Of a stretch of 48,766 bases of DNA, positions 9,601 to 16,993 are shown piece after piece (the first letter of the stretch is position 1; every line of letters begins with the position of its first letter). The notes under the pieces were generated by a model. That model was not told the DNA's origin, ran no database searches, and saw nothing but the letters and a program-made list of their open reading frames with translations. Source of the DNA: a virus. Both the position numbers and the translations under genes were made by a program. Location: the IMG/VR virus record IMGVR_UViG_3300044609_000614, positions 1 through 48,766 of that record; one strand, 5' to 3'.

Positions 9601-12220
9601 CAGTAATTGTAGATGATAGTGAGAAATAATCCTTATCTCTTACAACTACAAAATAATCTGTGTTATCAACAAGTCCACCAATAGGAGAGTTACCAGATGC
9701 ACCTTTACTATAGGTTACTCTTACACCGTCAGCAAGTCTATGGTCAGCAATTCTAAACCAATGGTTAGATCCACTACCTTGACTCATCTGAGCAACATCA
9801 CCTGGATTAAAGGAGAATGTATTTGTAGGAATAGATGCAGAAGCAGTAGCAGTAAATGATCTGCTGTTACCAACATCTGCAACTGCATAGATATCATCAG
9901 CAGCTTTAGATGAATCTTGTTGTAAAATTTGTGTCCCTGAACCAACACTGGTTAAGTCTACAATTACAAATGCTTGACCACTATTTGCAAGTGTTTTAGC
10001 AACTGTATTGTTTTTATAAACAACTGCACCGTCAGTAGGTAGTTGAAGTGTTACAGAAGTTGCAGTTGGTGCTGGAGAAACGGCGACAGTATATACATCA
10101 TTAAAGAAATCATCAGATGCACCGTAAATCATAACTCTATCACCAGCAACAAAGTTTGCACCACTTGTGGTCATAGTAATTGTAGTTGCGTTTGCCGCCA
10201 GCGTTAGATTTAGACAAACTACATCATTTCTAAGAGGAACTCTAGTTGACTGATTTACGTTTGAAAGTCTTAGATAGTTAGATGATAAATCACCAGGGAA
10301 AGTAACAGTATCAGACTGACTAAAACCAACGGTTTTAATTTGATAATAGTTATTATCAGTTAAACCACCAATGAGTGTTCCACCACTAGAGTTGTACTGA
10401 ATAATTTGGTTGTTTGTTAGTGTGCCTGCAAGACCAGGAATACGAATTGTGTCTCTATTTCTATGTGTAGTAGTTCTAGTAAAACCATGAGAAACAGTAC
10501 CAATTGCAGTTAAGTTAATAACTGCACCACTAGTTCTATCCTTAACACGGAAATAATTTACACCTACTGGTTCAATAGTATAACGAGTATTTGTTACAAG
10601 TGGTGTAGCAGCAGTACCACCAGCGATATAAAGAACATAATCGTTATTGCTAAAACCATGGTTTTGAGCATAGAAACAGTTTGCTTCTGGTGTATCTACG
10701 ACTCTAACCGCGAAAACACCACCACCGTTACCAGTAGTAAATGATGGGGAAATTGCAGCACCATTTTGTGTGGTAGAAATACGGAAAGTATTAGTGGTTG
10801 TGTTTACAACCCAATACTTAACATAACCAGCACTAGAAGCAAATGGTGATCTGTTATGTGTAGATAGTGTAATACCAGTAACAGTAGAAGTACTACCAGA
10901 TGGTCTTACGAAAATAACTTGTTGACCAACTTGTAGTCCGTGGTTGTCAATCTGAATGTTTGTACTTGCAATTGATTGAATACCTTGAGCACGTACAACA
11001 CGGAAAGGACCATTACTAGAAGTACCCTGCGTTGTAATATCAATTTGAGTATTAGTTGCAGTTGTTGCTGCAAATGCAAGAGTATTTGGTGTTGTATTAG
11101 GATGTAGATGATAAACGTTCCAGTCTGCTAATCCTGCAGGAACCGTATTGTTTAAAGTTGTATAGAAAAGTACTCTTTGACCTGCAAGAAAACCATGATT
11201 ATTAATTGTTGCAATATTGTTTGCAACATCAACTGAACCTGCACTGAAATACTTTTCATTAGAACCAATAATATCATCAATAATTACTGGACGTGCTCTA
11301 TAGTCAAATGCGTTTTCACCAGCAGCACCTGGGTTAATAGTAGCACTCTTTTGTTCTATATCGTTAGATCTTACTTGTGCAGCATTAAAGCTGTACTTTT
11401 TGGTTGCAGTGGTATTTACAAGGTAAATTTCTGCACCAGGGTTTAGACCGTGTGGAAATACAGTGTTAATTGTGATTGTGGAAGGATCAGCAGCATTCGT
11501 CGTCACAGACGAAATGGACATTGAAGATCCAGTATAGAATGCACCAGGAAGAACAGATGTATAAATGGTCTGAATAGCACCAGATAATGTAGGAGTAAAG
11601 GATACTTTATAGATGAAAGTATTTGGTGTTGGTACAGATACAACTACATAACCACCTTCGAATGTTGGATCTGCAAGACCGTTAATTTCGAAAGGAATAC
11701 CGTTGCTTAGACCGTGGTTAGGAGCAGTAACTTCAACAGTCTTCTGACCAGCAGTTACGGTTACAGCAGTAACTACAATAGGAGTATCACCAGTTCTGGA
11801 ATAGAATGATGGAATATTATTCACCATTCTAAGTGTTTCCCACTTAGTAGACTGAAGACCATATTCAAAGTCAGTATCAATTAGAGATTCTGGGTTACTT
11901 ACGCGAAGTTTACCCACAGAATCCATTAAAGCATTATCTGGAGTGATAGCAGTGCTTTCTCCCTCAATATAAATTGAAAGATTGTCTGTCGCAGACATTG
12001 TACTTGTGTCTTTGATCAGAACAAAATCAGTTTCGTTTGTTAACTCGTTATAAACTGGATCACCAGCAAGACCCAAACTTGGCTCAGCAAAGTTATAAAG
12101 TAATGTATTGGTAGTTACGTTTGTAATGAGGAGAAGTCTTTCTCTTAGTACGTTAGATTTTAACGTTACAGTCTTTCTTGATGGATCGAAAGAATAATCA
12201 ATAATCTGTTTTTTTGCCAT
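6611..12220 (-). CDS. Giant virion structural protein (1869 aa), fibre-like, modular repeats
   Basis: 1869 residues, starting MAKKQIIDYSFDPSRKTVTL. The body is a series of Thr/Asn/Gly-rich beta modules. A recurrent unit has the form 'HGF or HGL..G..V.......PIGGL.DNT.Y.V......F.LS', for example around SPIGGLVDNTDYFVV and GTLIGGLTDNNYYQI; the same unit occurs in the 1-3977 protein. The last third (EWNLDKADGYGIHGYVLDI and AYFRAGNLPARYEVN) looks like a distinct globular part. No catalytic motif was seen. The gene is transcribed with 12239-13405 from the promoter at 13446 and ends at a terminator. Most likely a major fibre or baseplate-peripheral protein. Confidence 0.75.
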   Translation of the reverse strand: MAKKQIIDYSFDPSRKTVTLKSNVLRERLLLITNVTTNTLLYNFAEPSLGLAGDPVYNELTNETDFVLIKDTSTMSATDNLSIYIEGESTAITPDNALMDSVGKLRVSNPESLIDTDFEYGLQSTKWETLRMVNNIPSFYSRTGDTPIVVTAVTVTAGQKTVEVTAPNHGLSNGIPFEINGLADPTFEGGYVVVSVPTPNTFIYKVSFTPTLSGAIQTIYTSVLPGAFYTGSSMSISSVTTNAADPSTITINTVFPHGLNPGAEIYLVNTTATKKYSFNAAQVRSNDIEQKSATINPGAAGENAFDYRARPVIIDDIIGSNEKYFSAGSVDVANNIATINNHGFLAGQRVLFYTTLNNTVPAGLADWNVYHLHPNTTPNTLAFAATTATNTQIDITTQGTSSNGPFRVVRAQGIQSIASTNIQIDNHGLQVGQQVIFVRPSGSTSTVTGITLSTHNRSPFASSAGYVKYWVVNTTTNTFRISTTQNGAAISPSFTTGNGGGVFAVRVVDTPEANCFYAQNHGFSNNDYVLYIAGGTAATPLVTNTRYTIEPVGVNYFRVKDRTSGAVINLTAIGTVSHGFTRTTTHRNRDTIRIPGLAGTLTNNQIIQYNSSGGTLIGGLTDNNYYQIKTVGFSQSDTVTFPGDLSSNYLRLSNVNQSTRVPLRNDVVCLNLTLAANATTITMTTSGANFVAGDRVMIYGASDDFFNDVYTVAVSPAPTATSVTLQLPTDGAVVYKNNTVAKTLANSGQAFVIVDLTSVGSGTQILQQDSSKAADDIYAVADVGNSRSFTATASASIPTNTFSFNPGDVAQMSQGSGSNHWFRIADHRLADGVRVTYSKGASGNSPIGGLVDNTDYFVVVRDKDYFSLSSTITAARERNINIDINSVGSGSSHTFTTNSINSFLVGDGYIFTTSKTANEANLFVRGVRTKFLSTFTPGDIFKFYTSVQGAPGTFYALEIDSVKSDTIMKLKSSPNLETTYRITNATYAGTTATFTTSSSHGFTPGQNVQVTGVGVTGGTLGLSGYNSTSQTDGSWIVLATPTLTTFTVTIATNPGTFNSALSDNPQVNGLNRYFIPTGLYVKSDAITTHRPFDGGVNITSGNLPNSTIIRQTRRYFRYQPGKGIQVSLSINFNPPFDVQRITSNGSTATVVTKTPHYLKPNGSYQVKISEAQVPTGANPYNGTFDVGLIIDDYTFTYTFITYTATGTRTNGSTTISSINKTFTGNINNVATPTNPVNRITGVTPTNIVSLQIGMTISGTGIPSNTRITSIRTAEGIVFLNNAVTSTATGVTFTVTNILDFIQSGTSVTGTGIPASTVVVDVFSATNEITISNAATSSGASTPLTFPANASSSIANGFPKFNLVNWTDAVVRAGLYDTQNGMFFEYDGSNLYCVRRSSIQQISGTVTVTNRSCLIEGDGNARFNTQLTPGDYVVIRGQSYLITQIDSASQMYVQPEYRGVTINNAIVTKTIDTKTPQYEWNLDKADGYGIHGYVLDINRIQMVYLDYSWYGAGKIRYGFKDQNGEVKYFHEYIHNNKFTEAYFRAGNLPARYEVNTFGNPTFSPSLFHWGTSVIMDGRYDGDKAYLFTADSNTLSFTNGGNTTFSGNLVLGSNIIRNISATDVAKLYVGAPITIPEGQTGFGAVPENTTILTIYQQSGANTYNALMSANAAAPAGSGAGTTYSTLTISSGIGTIFSLAPIPLVSIRLAPSVDNSTTGLLGFRELINRMQLTLKTVGLLCTHDSIVQLRLNGQLSNDTFTTVGAPALSQLYRHAIGDTIQGGTTIFSFRAAGGANISGGTTSAPVRRALNNTEQDLGNLALIGNAILGGNNVYPNGPDILTVVITPVDTSQITANSPFQVSSRLTWTEAQA

Positions 12221-12238
12221 TTTGCTGTTCTTCCCTGT

Positions 12239-13405
12239 TTATGATAGTGCAATAATTAAAGCAATATTTGTGGCACCTACCAAACTTGTTAAAGCAGTAC
12301 CACCTTCTCTGATCTTACCAGTTACGTTGATGTCCCCGACGACATCAATTTTGTAAGCGGCATTTGGAGTTAAAGTATTAACACCTACACCTGTTGGTGT
12401 GATTGCTAACACGTTTTGTAAATTATTTAGTGAGGTTCCACTGGTTCCTGATGGAGCACCTCTGAAAATAATAGAACCACCAGTTGCAGAACCAGTACTT
12501 CTACCACCTGCGATGATAATATCAGCACCTGCAATGTTAGTACCAGAACCATCAGTACCTTTTAGTGTACTTCCACTAGGAGTATTGGATGCAGTTGCAT
12601 TACCAAAGGTAACTGAACTACTATTAATTAACTCAGTGGTAAGTCCAAAAGTATTATTAATAGTTAGATTATTATTTATTGTTGTTGCACCTTGAATTGT
12701 AGTTACACCACTGAAACTATCAACTACAAATCTATCAGCACCAGAACCATTTTGAATTCTGAAAAACTCAGTGTTAGTTACGTTGGAACCAACAAGAGTA
12801 ACGTTTGCTCTCAATGTAGTGTTATCAGTTACATCAAGTGTTCCAGTAATAGAAGTATTACCATTGAAACTATCAACTACAAATCTGTCGGCACCTGCAC
12901 CATTTTGAATTTTAAAGTATTCTGTAGCGACGGTTCCAGAACCAACAAGAGTTACGTTAGAATTAAGAGTTGTATTACCAGTTACAGATAATGTACCTTG
13001 TAGAGATGATGGAACACCACTTTCTACAATGAAACCATTTGTTTTGTGAATTGTTACCTTTGCACCACCATTTGCAACCAGTTTCCAAATACCAGTATCA
13101 GAGTTATCTCTAAAGATACCACTCGTAGTATTGTTTGCAAATGAAATTGATGGAGCATTTACAGTTCCATCAGTTGCCTTAAAATTTTGTACAGAAAGGT
13201 CTCCAGGTAGACTTACTCCACTTGGACCGATTGTTAGTTTTGAATTACCGTTTGAAACGAAATCAAATGTATTAGTACCGCTTTTGTATATACCTGTTGC
13301 TGTATCGCCCTGAAAAGTAATTGATGGTGCTGATACAGTACCAGCACCAAACCTAATACTTACTCCTTCAGCGATACCTCCACTAGTGACTCTTGTTAGT
13401 GCCAT
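12239..13405 (-). CDS. Virion structural protein (388 aa), fibre/tip-like with internal repeat
   Basis: 388 residues. The start (MALTRVTSGGIAEGVSIRFG) and phrases such as SITFQGDTATGIYKSGTNTF and SFANNTTSGIFRDN resemble phage fibre shafts and tips. A unit of about 51 residues occurs twice (NTTL..NVTLVGS....E.F.IQNG.GADRFVVDSF), visible in DNA as a 153-base direct repeat. The C-terminal NAAYKIDVVGDINVTGKI resembles the sequence just before intramolecular chaperone domains of fibres, but no chaperone domain follows; the protein ends soon after (NIALIIALS). It is the first gene behind a late promoter and is separated by 18 bases from the 1869-aa gene. Confidence 0.75.
   Translation of the reverse strand: MALTRVTSGGIAEGVSIRFGAGTVSAPSITFQGDTATGIYKSGTNTFDFVSNGNSKLTIGPSGVSLPGDLSVQNFKATDGTVNAPSISFANNTTSGIFRDNSDTGIWKLVANGGAKVTIHKTNGFIVESGVPSSLQGTLSVTGNTTLNSNVTLVGSGTVATEYFKIQNGAGADRFVVDSFNGNTSITGTLDVTDNTTLRANVTLVGSNVTNTEFFRIQNGSGADRFVVDSFSGVTTIQGATTINNNLTINNTFGLTTELINSSSVTFGNATASNTPSGSTLKGTDGSGTNIAGADIIIAGGRSTGSATGGSIIFRGAPSGTSGTSLNNLQNVLAITPTGVGVNTLTPNAAYKIDVVGDINVTGKIREGGTALTSLVGATNIALIIALS
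12696..13001 (-). repeat. 153-base direct repeat inside the 388-aa structural gene
   Basis: Two copies, roughly 12696-12848 and 12849-13001, each containing the same phrase on the plus strand (GAAACTATCAACTACAAATC) followed by CCATTTTGAATT. The encoded unit is IQNG.GADRFVVDSF plus flanks. Likely a tandem duplication of a fibre shaft module. Confidence 0.7.
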
Positions 13406-13445
13406 TAAAGTAACATCTCCGTCGCTTATGAGAATTCCTCTTGTC

Positions 13446-13453
13446 TATTTATA
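13446..13453 (-). promoter_or_regulatory. T4-type late promoter TATAAATA
   Basis: Exact TATAAATA on the minus strand, followed by G, about 41 bases before the ATG at 13405. It abuts the U-tract of the terminator at 13453-13477. Confidence 0.8.
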
Positions 13454-13477
13454 CAAAAAAAGCCCCAAAAAGGGGCT
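13453..13477 (-). terminator. Rho-independent terminator after tRNA-Thr
   Basis: Minus strand: AGCCCC pairs with GGGGCT around TTTTT, followed by a T-run. It ends the transcript carrying tRNA-Thr and lies directly before a late promoter. Confidence 0.85.
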
Positions 13478-13485
13478 AAAAGAAG

Positions 13486-13557
13486 AGCCTAATGTCAGAC
13501 TTGAACTGACGACCTACCGCTTACAAGGCGGTTGCTCTACCACTGAGCTAATCAGGC
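13486..13557 (-). tRNA. tRNA-Thr (anticodon TGT)
   Basis: Cloverleaf on the minus strand: acceptor GCCTGAT/ATTAGGC (one G-T pair), D arm GCTC/GAGC, anticodon stem ACCGC/GCGGT with loop CTTGTAA (anticodon TGT, codon ACA), T arm GTCAG TTCAAGT CTGAC. CCA is not encoded. The stop end of the next gene overlaps its 5' end by 10 bases. It stands apart from the main tRNA cluster. Confidence 0.92.
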
Positions 13558-13766
13558 ATATCTTCAGGATTTTCTAAATCTACTGGAAATAGACAAGGAT
13601 GACACTCTTCATCTATTAGATAAAATGATGTAGTATATAGATCTTCTGGATCATATCTTCTACTACCATCTGCAAGTTCGATCAGTCTTTGATCGTAAAT
13701 TGCCTCATCATCTAATTCATCAAATGTAAAAGGAACCTCATTGATGAAGTACATCTTCACTATCAT
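13548..13766 (-). CDS. Small hypothetical acidic protein
   Basis: 72 residues from the ATG at 13766 (MIVKMYFINEVPFTFDELDD). A longer frame to 13814 exists, but the late-promoter box at 13816-13823 would start the transcript inside it, and the internal ATG has a good ribosome site (CGAGGTACT before ATG), so the shorter form is chosen. The C-terminal half has SFYLIDEECHPCLFP; the two Cys are not in a recognised zinc pattern. The end of the gene overlaps tRNA-Thr by 10 bases, which is unusual. No family recognised. Confidence 0.6.
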   Translation of the reverse strand: MIVKMYFINEVPFTFDELDDEAIYDQRLIELADGSRRYDPEDLYTTSFYLIDEECHPCLFPVDLENPEDMPD

Positions 13767-13815
13767 AGTACCTCGGTTATACCAACAGTATCTTGTAGTG
13801 ATTCTATACTTCATC

Positions 13816-13823
13816 TATTTATC
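13816..13823 (-). promoter_or_regulatory. Late promoter GATAAATA
   Basis: GATAAATA on the minus strand between speD and the 72-residue gene. Expected start near 13810, so it would drive the small gene from the ATG at 13766 and then tRNA-Thr. Confidence 0.6.
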
Positions 13824-14169
13824 CCCTATCAAAACAGTTCGAACTATGTTCTTGAGGTTTAAACTCAGAAATGCAGTGCCACATGGCATGTTCGGGATTA
13901 CTCAATCCACAAGTATATATGTCAATTGCAGCACAACCTTTTTCAGGCCATGTATGAATTGAAATATGTGATTCTGATAGCAAAAGGATAAAAGTTACAC
14001 CTTGAGGTTTAAATTGATGAAAACAACAATCTAGGATAGTTGCACCAGCTTTAATAGCTGCTGTTCTCATTGTTTTATCGATAAAATCGACATCATTTAG
14101 TAATGAGTCAGAAACCCCGTAGATTTCTAATGTACAGTGTTTTCCTAGATTTGTCAATGGCCCACCCAA
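13819..14169 (-). CDS. speD: S-adenosylmethionine decarboxylase proenzyme
   Basis: SpeD makes decarboxylated SAM, the aminopropyl donor for spermidine synthesis; it is a known cyanophage-borne host gene. The bacterial short-form signature is clear: LSESHISIHTWPE, where autocleavage before the second Ser (residue 67 of the frame) forms the pyruvoyl group, with His72 and Cys87 as the expected catalytic partners. Length (about 112-116 residues) fits the class. There is no ATG near the N-terminus: the frame opens with TTG at 14169, or TTG at 14157 after GGTGGG. With a late-like box at 14181-14188 (start near 14175), the 14157 start is the better fit. Function is secure, start uncertain. Confidence 0.9.
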   Translation of the reverse strand: MGGPLTNLGKHCTLEIYGVSDSLLNDVDFIDKTMRTAAIKAGATILDCCFHQFKPQGVTFILLLSESHISIHTWPEKGCAAIDIYTCGLSNPEHAMWHCISEFKPQEHSSNCFDRG

Positions 14170-14180
14170 AATAGTAATGT

Positions 14181-14188
14181 TATTTATT
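14181..14188 (-). promoter_or_regulatory. Late-promoter-like box AATAAATA before speD
   Basis: AATAAATA on the minus strand in the 87-base gap between the 64-residue gene and speD. The same gap holds two AT-rich hairpins (GACCTTT/AAAGGTC and GGCCAAAA/TTTTGGTC) that may end the upstream transcript. Confidence 0.45.
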
Positions 14189-14256
14189 TGACCAAAAAAC
14201 CCCTTTTGAGTGTTTTGGCCAGGAAAATTTTTTTGGACCTTTTTTGTAACTAAAGG

Positions 14257-14451
14257 TCAATTTTGGTTTAGGTAAGAATACTCGTATGTGATGAGATCTT
14301 CTGACACTGTACTCCTAACAAACTCAAGAACATTCATAAAAGATTCTTGACTGTCACAATGTTCTTCTTTGTAGTCACACTCCGAACTAAAGAGTTTGAA
14401 GGTTCTAGATGATACATCTACAATAATCTTGGCTAAATAAGCATCGTTCAT
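14257..14451 (-). CDS. Small hypothetical protein (64 aa), early-promoter gene
   Basis: 64 residues from the ATG at 14451 (MNDAYLAKIIVDVSSRTFKL). The frame is open further upstream into the gp5-like gene, but a consensus sigma70 promoter at 14479-14507 places the transcript start near 14472, and AAGAG stands just before this ATG. The protein is acidic (CDYKEEHCDSQESF) with no recognised family. It is the first gene after the tail block and before speD, and appears to be expressed early, unlike its structural neighbour. Confidence 0.6.
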   Translation of the reverse strand: MNDAYLAKIIVDVSSRTFKLFSSECDYKEEHCDSQESFMNVLEFVRSTVSEDLITYEYSYLNQN

Positions 14452-14478
14452 AAGCACTCTTAACGTCTGACATAGACT

Positions 14479-14507
14479 ATTATACAGAGTATAGAGCCTC
14501 TTGTCAA
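14479..14507 (-). promoter_or_regulatory. Consensus sigma70 promoter TTGACA-17-TATAAT
   Basis: Minus strand: TTGACA at 14507-14502, exactly 17 bases, TATAAT at 14484-14479. Both boxes are perfect. It sits in the short gap after the gp5-like gene and points to the 64-residue gene and speD. Confidence 0.85.
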
Positions 14508-14512
14508 GGGCC

Positions 14513-16993
14513 TTAGGCAACCATGATCTTGAGTGGCTGTGTATCGAGTCCAAGAGCAAGGGAAGTCTCAGCTGTAAGGCCAACAGTACTCTCGTTCTTC
14601 AGACCGAGAACATCATAGGTGCTGATACCCAGTGTCTCATCGATACTGAAACCACCGCTCCAATAGGAGGATCCTACACCAGATTGCCAGTTGGTGGTCA
14701 GTGCTGCTGTACCAAAAATGGATCCACCAGCAAGTAAACTATTGTTTGCACCAGCAATAGTTGTATAACTTAATCCCGTAATAGTCTCACTGTTAAGACC
14801 AACCATAATGTTTCTACTCAAACCAATAACGTCTGTATATAAACCACCGATTATACTGGTAAAGTCAAGTCCAATAAAATTATTCTTGAAAAGAGAAAGA
14901 ACGTTATAAGATCCTAGTACAGCATGATTCTCTTCATTACAGAATGTACTGATAGTTCCAGTGTACATATCAATACTTCCAGAAGTTGATAGACCTAACT
15001 TAGATGCAGTTATAGCGAAACCATTGATCGCTTGTAGTCTGGAATCATTCTTATACTCACTTAGATGTTCACCAGTATAGGTAAATTTACTTTCCTTACC
15101 CACGTTCATACTCATCTCACCATTCACTTCTACGTGGTAGTTACCATTCACTTTTAAGTGATAGTCACCTTCGATAGTTACAGTGCATTTACCTCTGATA
15201 TTAACGTGTTCATCATCCATAACAACTGTATAGTTGTTTCCAGAGACAACGGTTTTCTTAGAACCATCATTGATATACTCTGTATATGAACCTTTGGTGT
15301 GGTGTTCTACATGTCTTTCATATCCTGGTGTAACATCACGTTCTGAGAACATTCCAGAACCATGATTGACAACAGTGTTGTAAGAATATATTGGTGCCCA
15401 CAGACCACCTAAGATTTCAGTTATACTAAAGTCTGCACATGAGAATGTACTAGGTGCGTATACAACTCCAGGTGTTCCTCCACCACAATTATCTGCACCA
15501 TTGTAATCAGACCAGTCAGTAATATCTGGTTCATCAGGTAATCGATTACAACCAATACCTAATAGATTCAATAAGAAACTGATGATACCTGCAATACTAT
15601 TAACAGCAGTTACAGACAGAGAACCTGCTTGAACTGCCTGACTACCTGCAGATACTGCAGGAACCATATCAGAGATACTTTTAATTAATCCAACTACACC
15701 AGCAATTACACTGGATACAGACATGATCGTATCAAATACATTATTGACACATGCTTGTAGAGAATCTACAAAACTTTCATATGCACCAATAAAATTACCA
15801 AGTAGATTGTTGATTGCATCATTAATAGTATTGAAGATTTGATCTACAATAGAATCAATAATAGAAACATCTAAAGTACAACCAATAGAATTCATAACAC
15901 GAAGAATTGCTTCTGCAATGATTCTTACTGTGTATGGAATCTTAGATTTAATTGCTTTTACAATTGAATTAAGTATTTCACTGATTAAACTTAACAGGTA
16001 AGACTTAATAGTATTTACTAACCAACTTACTAGATTACGAATGATACCCATCACTCGATTAATGTCTTTCTTGAAGTCAATAACTTTGTTAGTAACTTTA
16101 GAAATTAATTTACCTTTTTCTTTAGATTTATTGTCATGTACAACCTTAGATCCTTTCTTATGTTCTTTCGCTGTAGTTCCAAACACTCCTCTCTGAACAT
16201 CAATCAGTGAGTGAGTATTCTTTTTGATATAAGAAATCTTCTCTCCGTTGATAGTTACAATACCATTCGGAGGAAATTTACTTGTATCACCGATGGGAAT
16301 AAAGTTTTGCTCTACTGTTACATCCTGAGTCAATTTAGAATCATACTCATACATTTCAGCAGTTTTGAAATTATTGAACAGACTTGTAAGTGCTAGTTCA
16401 ATCTGCATGAACATGGTATTTTCTGGACCCTTGACACCATTGGCGATTGGTACACCAACGTTTTGTGCCATTGGGTTTGATTCACTAGTAACCTGTTCTG
16501 TTTTAAATGCAACTTCTTTTGGAGCGGTCTTAGTCTCAGTTGCAATACCTTGAATAGGTTGCGTTTTTGATTGTTCTTTGGTATCATTCTGATGTACCAT
16601 GAAAATATCACCAGGATTTTCAAAATCCTCAATCGTATTTGGAATTGCACCCTCTTCTTGTAGTTTAGCGAAGAGAGATCCAATTACAATTGGTTGTTGT
16701 GCATCATTACCATCAGCAAAAAATCCCACAACAAGACTTCCACCTTTCAATCCATTACCAGATTGACCCATTCCATTTACTGCTGCACTTGTAGTTGGTT
16801 GAAGTACAACAGCCCAAGGAAGTTTTTCTGTTGGTAAGATCTTTCTATCTTCAGAGTGATATCCAAAGATTCTCACCTTAACTCTTCCCAGTGCAGGATC
16901 ATCTTTGTCGGTACTGTTTTCTACAATACCGAACCACCATTTAAAAGAATCTTGTCCTACTGCATTAGTAGAATCAGTTACTGAAGGATTCAT
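14513..16993 (-). CDS. 5: Baseplate hub / needle protein, T4 gp5-like without lysozyme domain
   Basis: 826 residues. The N-terminal 110 residues form an OB-fold-like part (FKWWFGIVENSTDKDDPALGR, then GRVKVRIFGYHSED, then VVGFFADGNDAQQPIVIGS) as in gp5/VgrG hubs. Near residues 210-290 a segment with GDTSKFPPNGIVTINGEKI follows. A long helical region lies at 300-470. After about 550 the sequence has the triple-stranded needle pattern (VNIRGKCTVTIEGDYHLKVN, GNYHVEVNGEMSMNVGKES). The muramidase domain of T4 gp5 is not visible; wall-hydrolase domains occur instead in the 18324 and 21343 genes. Its ATG overlaps the stop of the gp27-like gene by 4 bases (ATGA), fitting the gp27-gp5 hub complex. Confidence 0.8.
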   Translation of the reverse strand: MNPSVTDSTNAVGQDSFKWWFGIVENSTDKDDPALGRVKVRIFGYHSEDRKILPTEKLPWAVVLQPTTSAAVNGMGQSGNGLKGGSLVVGFFADGNDAQQPIVIGSLFAKLQEEGAIPNTIEDFENPGDIFMVHQNDTKEQSKTQPIQGIATETKTAPKEVAFKTEQVTSESNPMAQNVGVPIANGVKGPENTMFMQIELALTSLFNNFKTAEMYEYDSKLTQDVTVEQNFIPIGDTSKFPPNGIVTINGEKISYIKKNTHSLIDVQRGVFGTTAKEHKKGSKVVHDNKSKEKGKLISKVTNKVIDFKKDINRVMGIIRNLVSWLVNTIKSYLLSLISEILNSIVKAIKSKIPYTVRIIAEAILRVMNSIGCTLDVSIIDSIVDQIFNTINDAINNLLGNFIGAYESFVDSLQACVNNVFDTIMSVSSVIAGVVGLIKSISDMVPAVSAGSQAVQAGSLSVTAVNSIAGIISFLLNLLGIGCNRLPDEPDITDWSDYNGADNCGGGTPGVVYAPSTFSCADFSITEILGGLWAPIYSYNTVVNHGSGMFSERDVTPGYERHVEHHTKGSYTEYINDGSKKTVVSGNNYTVVMDDEHVNIRGKCTVTIEGDYHLKVNGNYHVEVNGEMSMNVGKESKFTYTGEHLSEYKNDSRLQAINGFAITASKLGLSTSGSIDMYTGTISTFCNEENHAVLGSYNVLSLFKNNFIGLDFTSIIGGLYTDVIGLSRNIMVGLNSETITGLSYTTIAGANNSLLAGGSIFGTAALTTNWQSGVGSSYWSGGFSIDETLGISTYDVLGLKNESTVGLTAETSLALGLDTQPLKIMVA

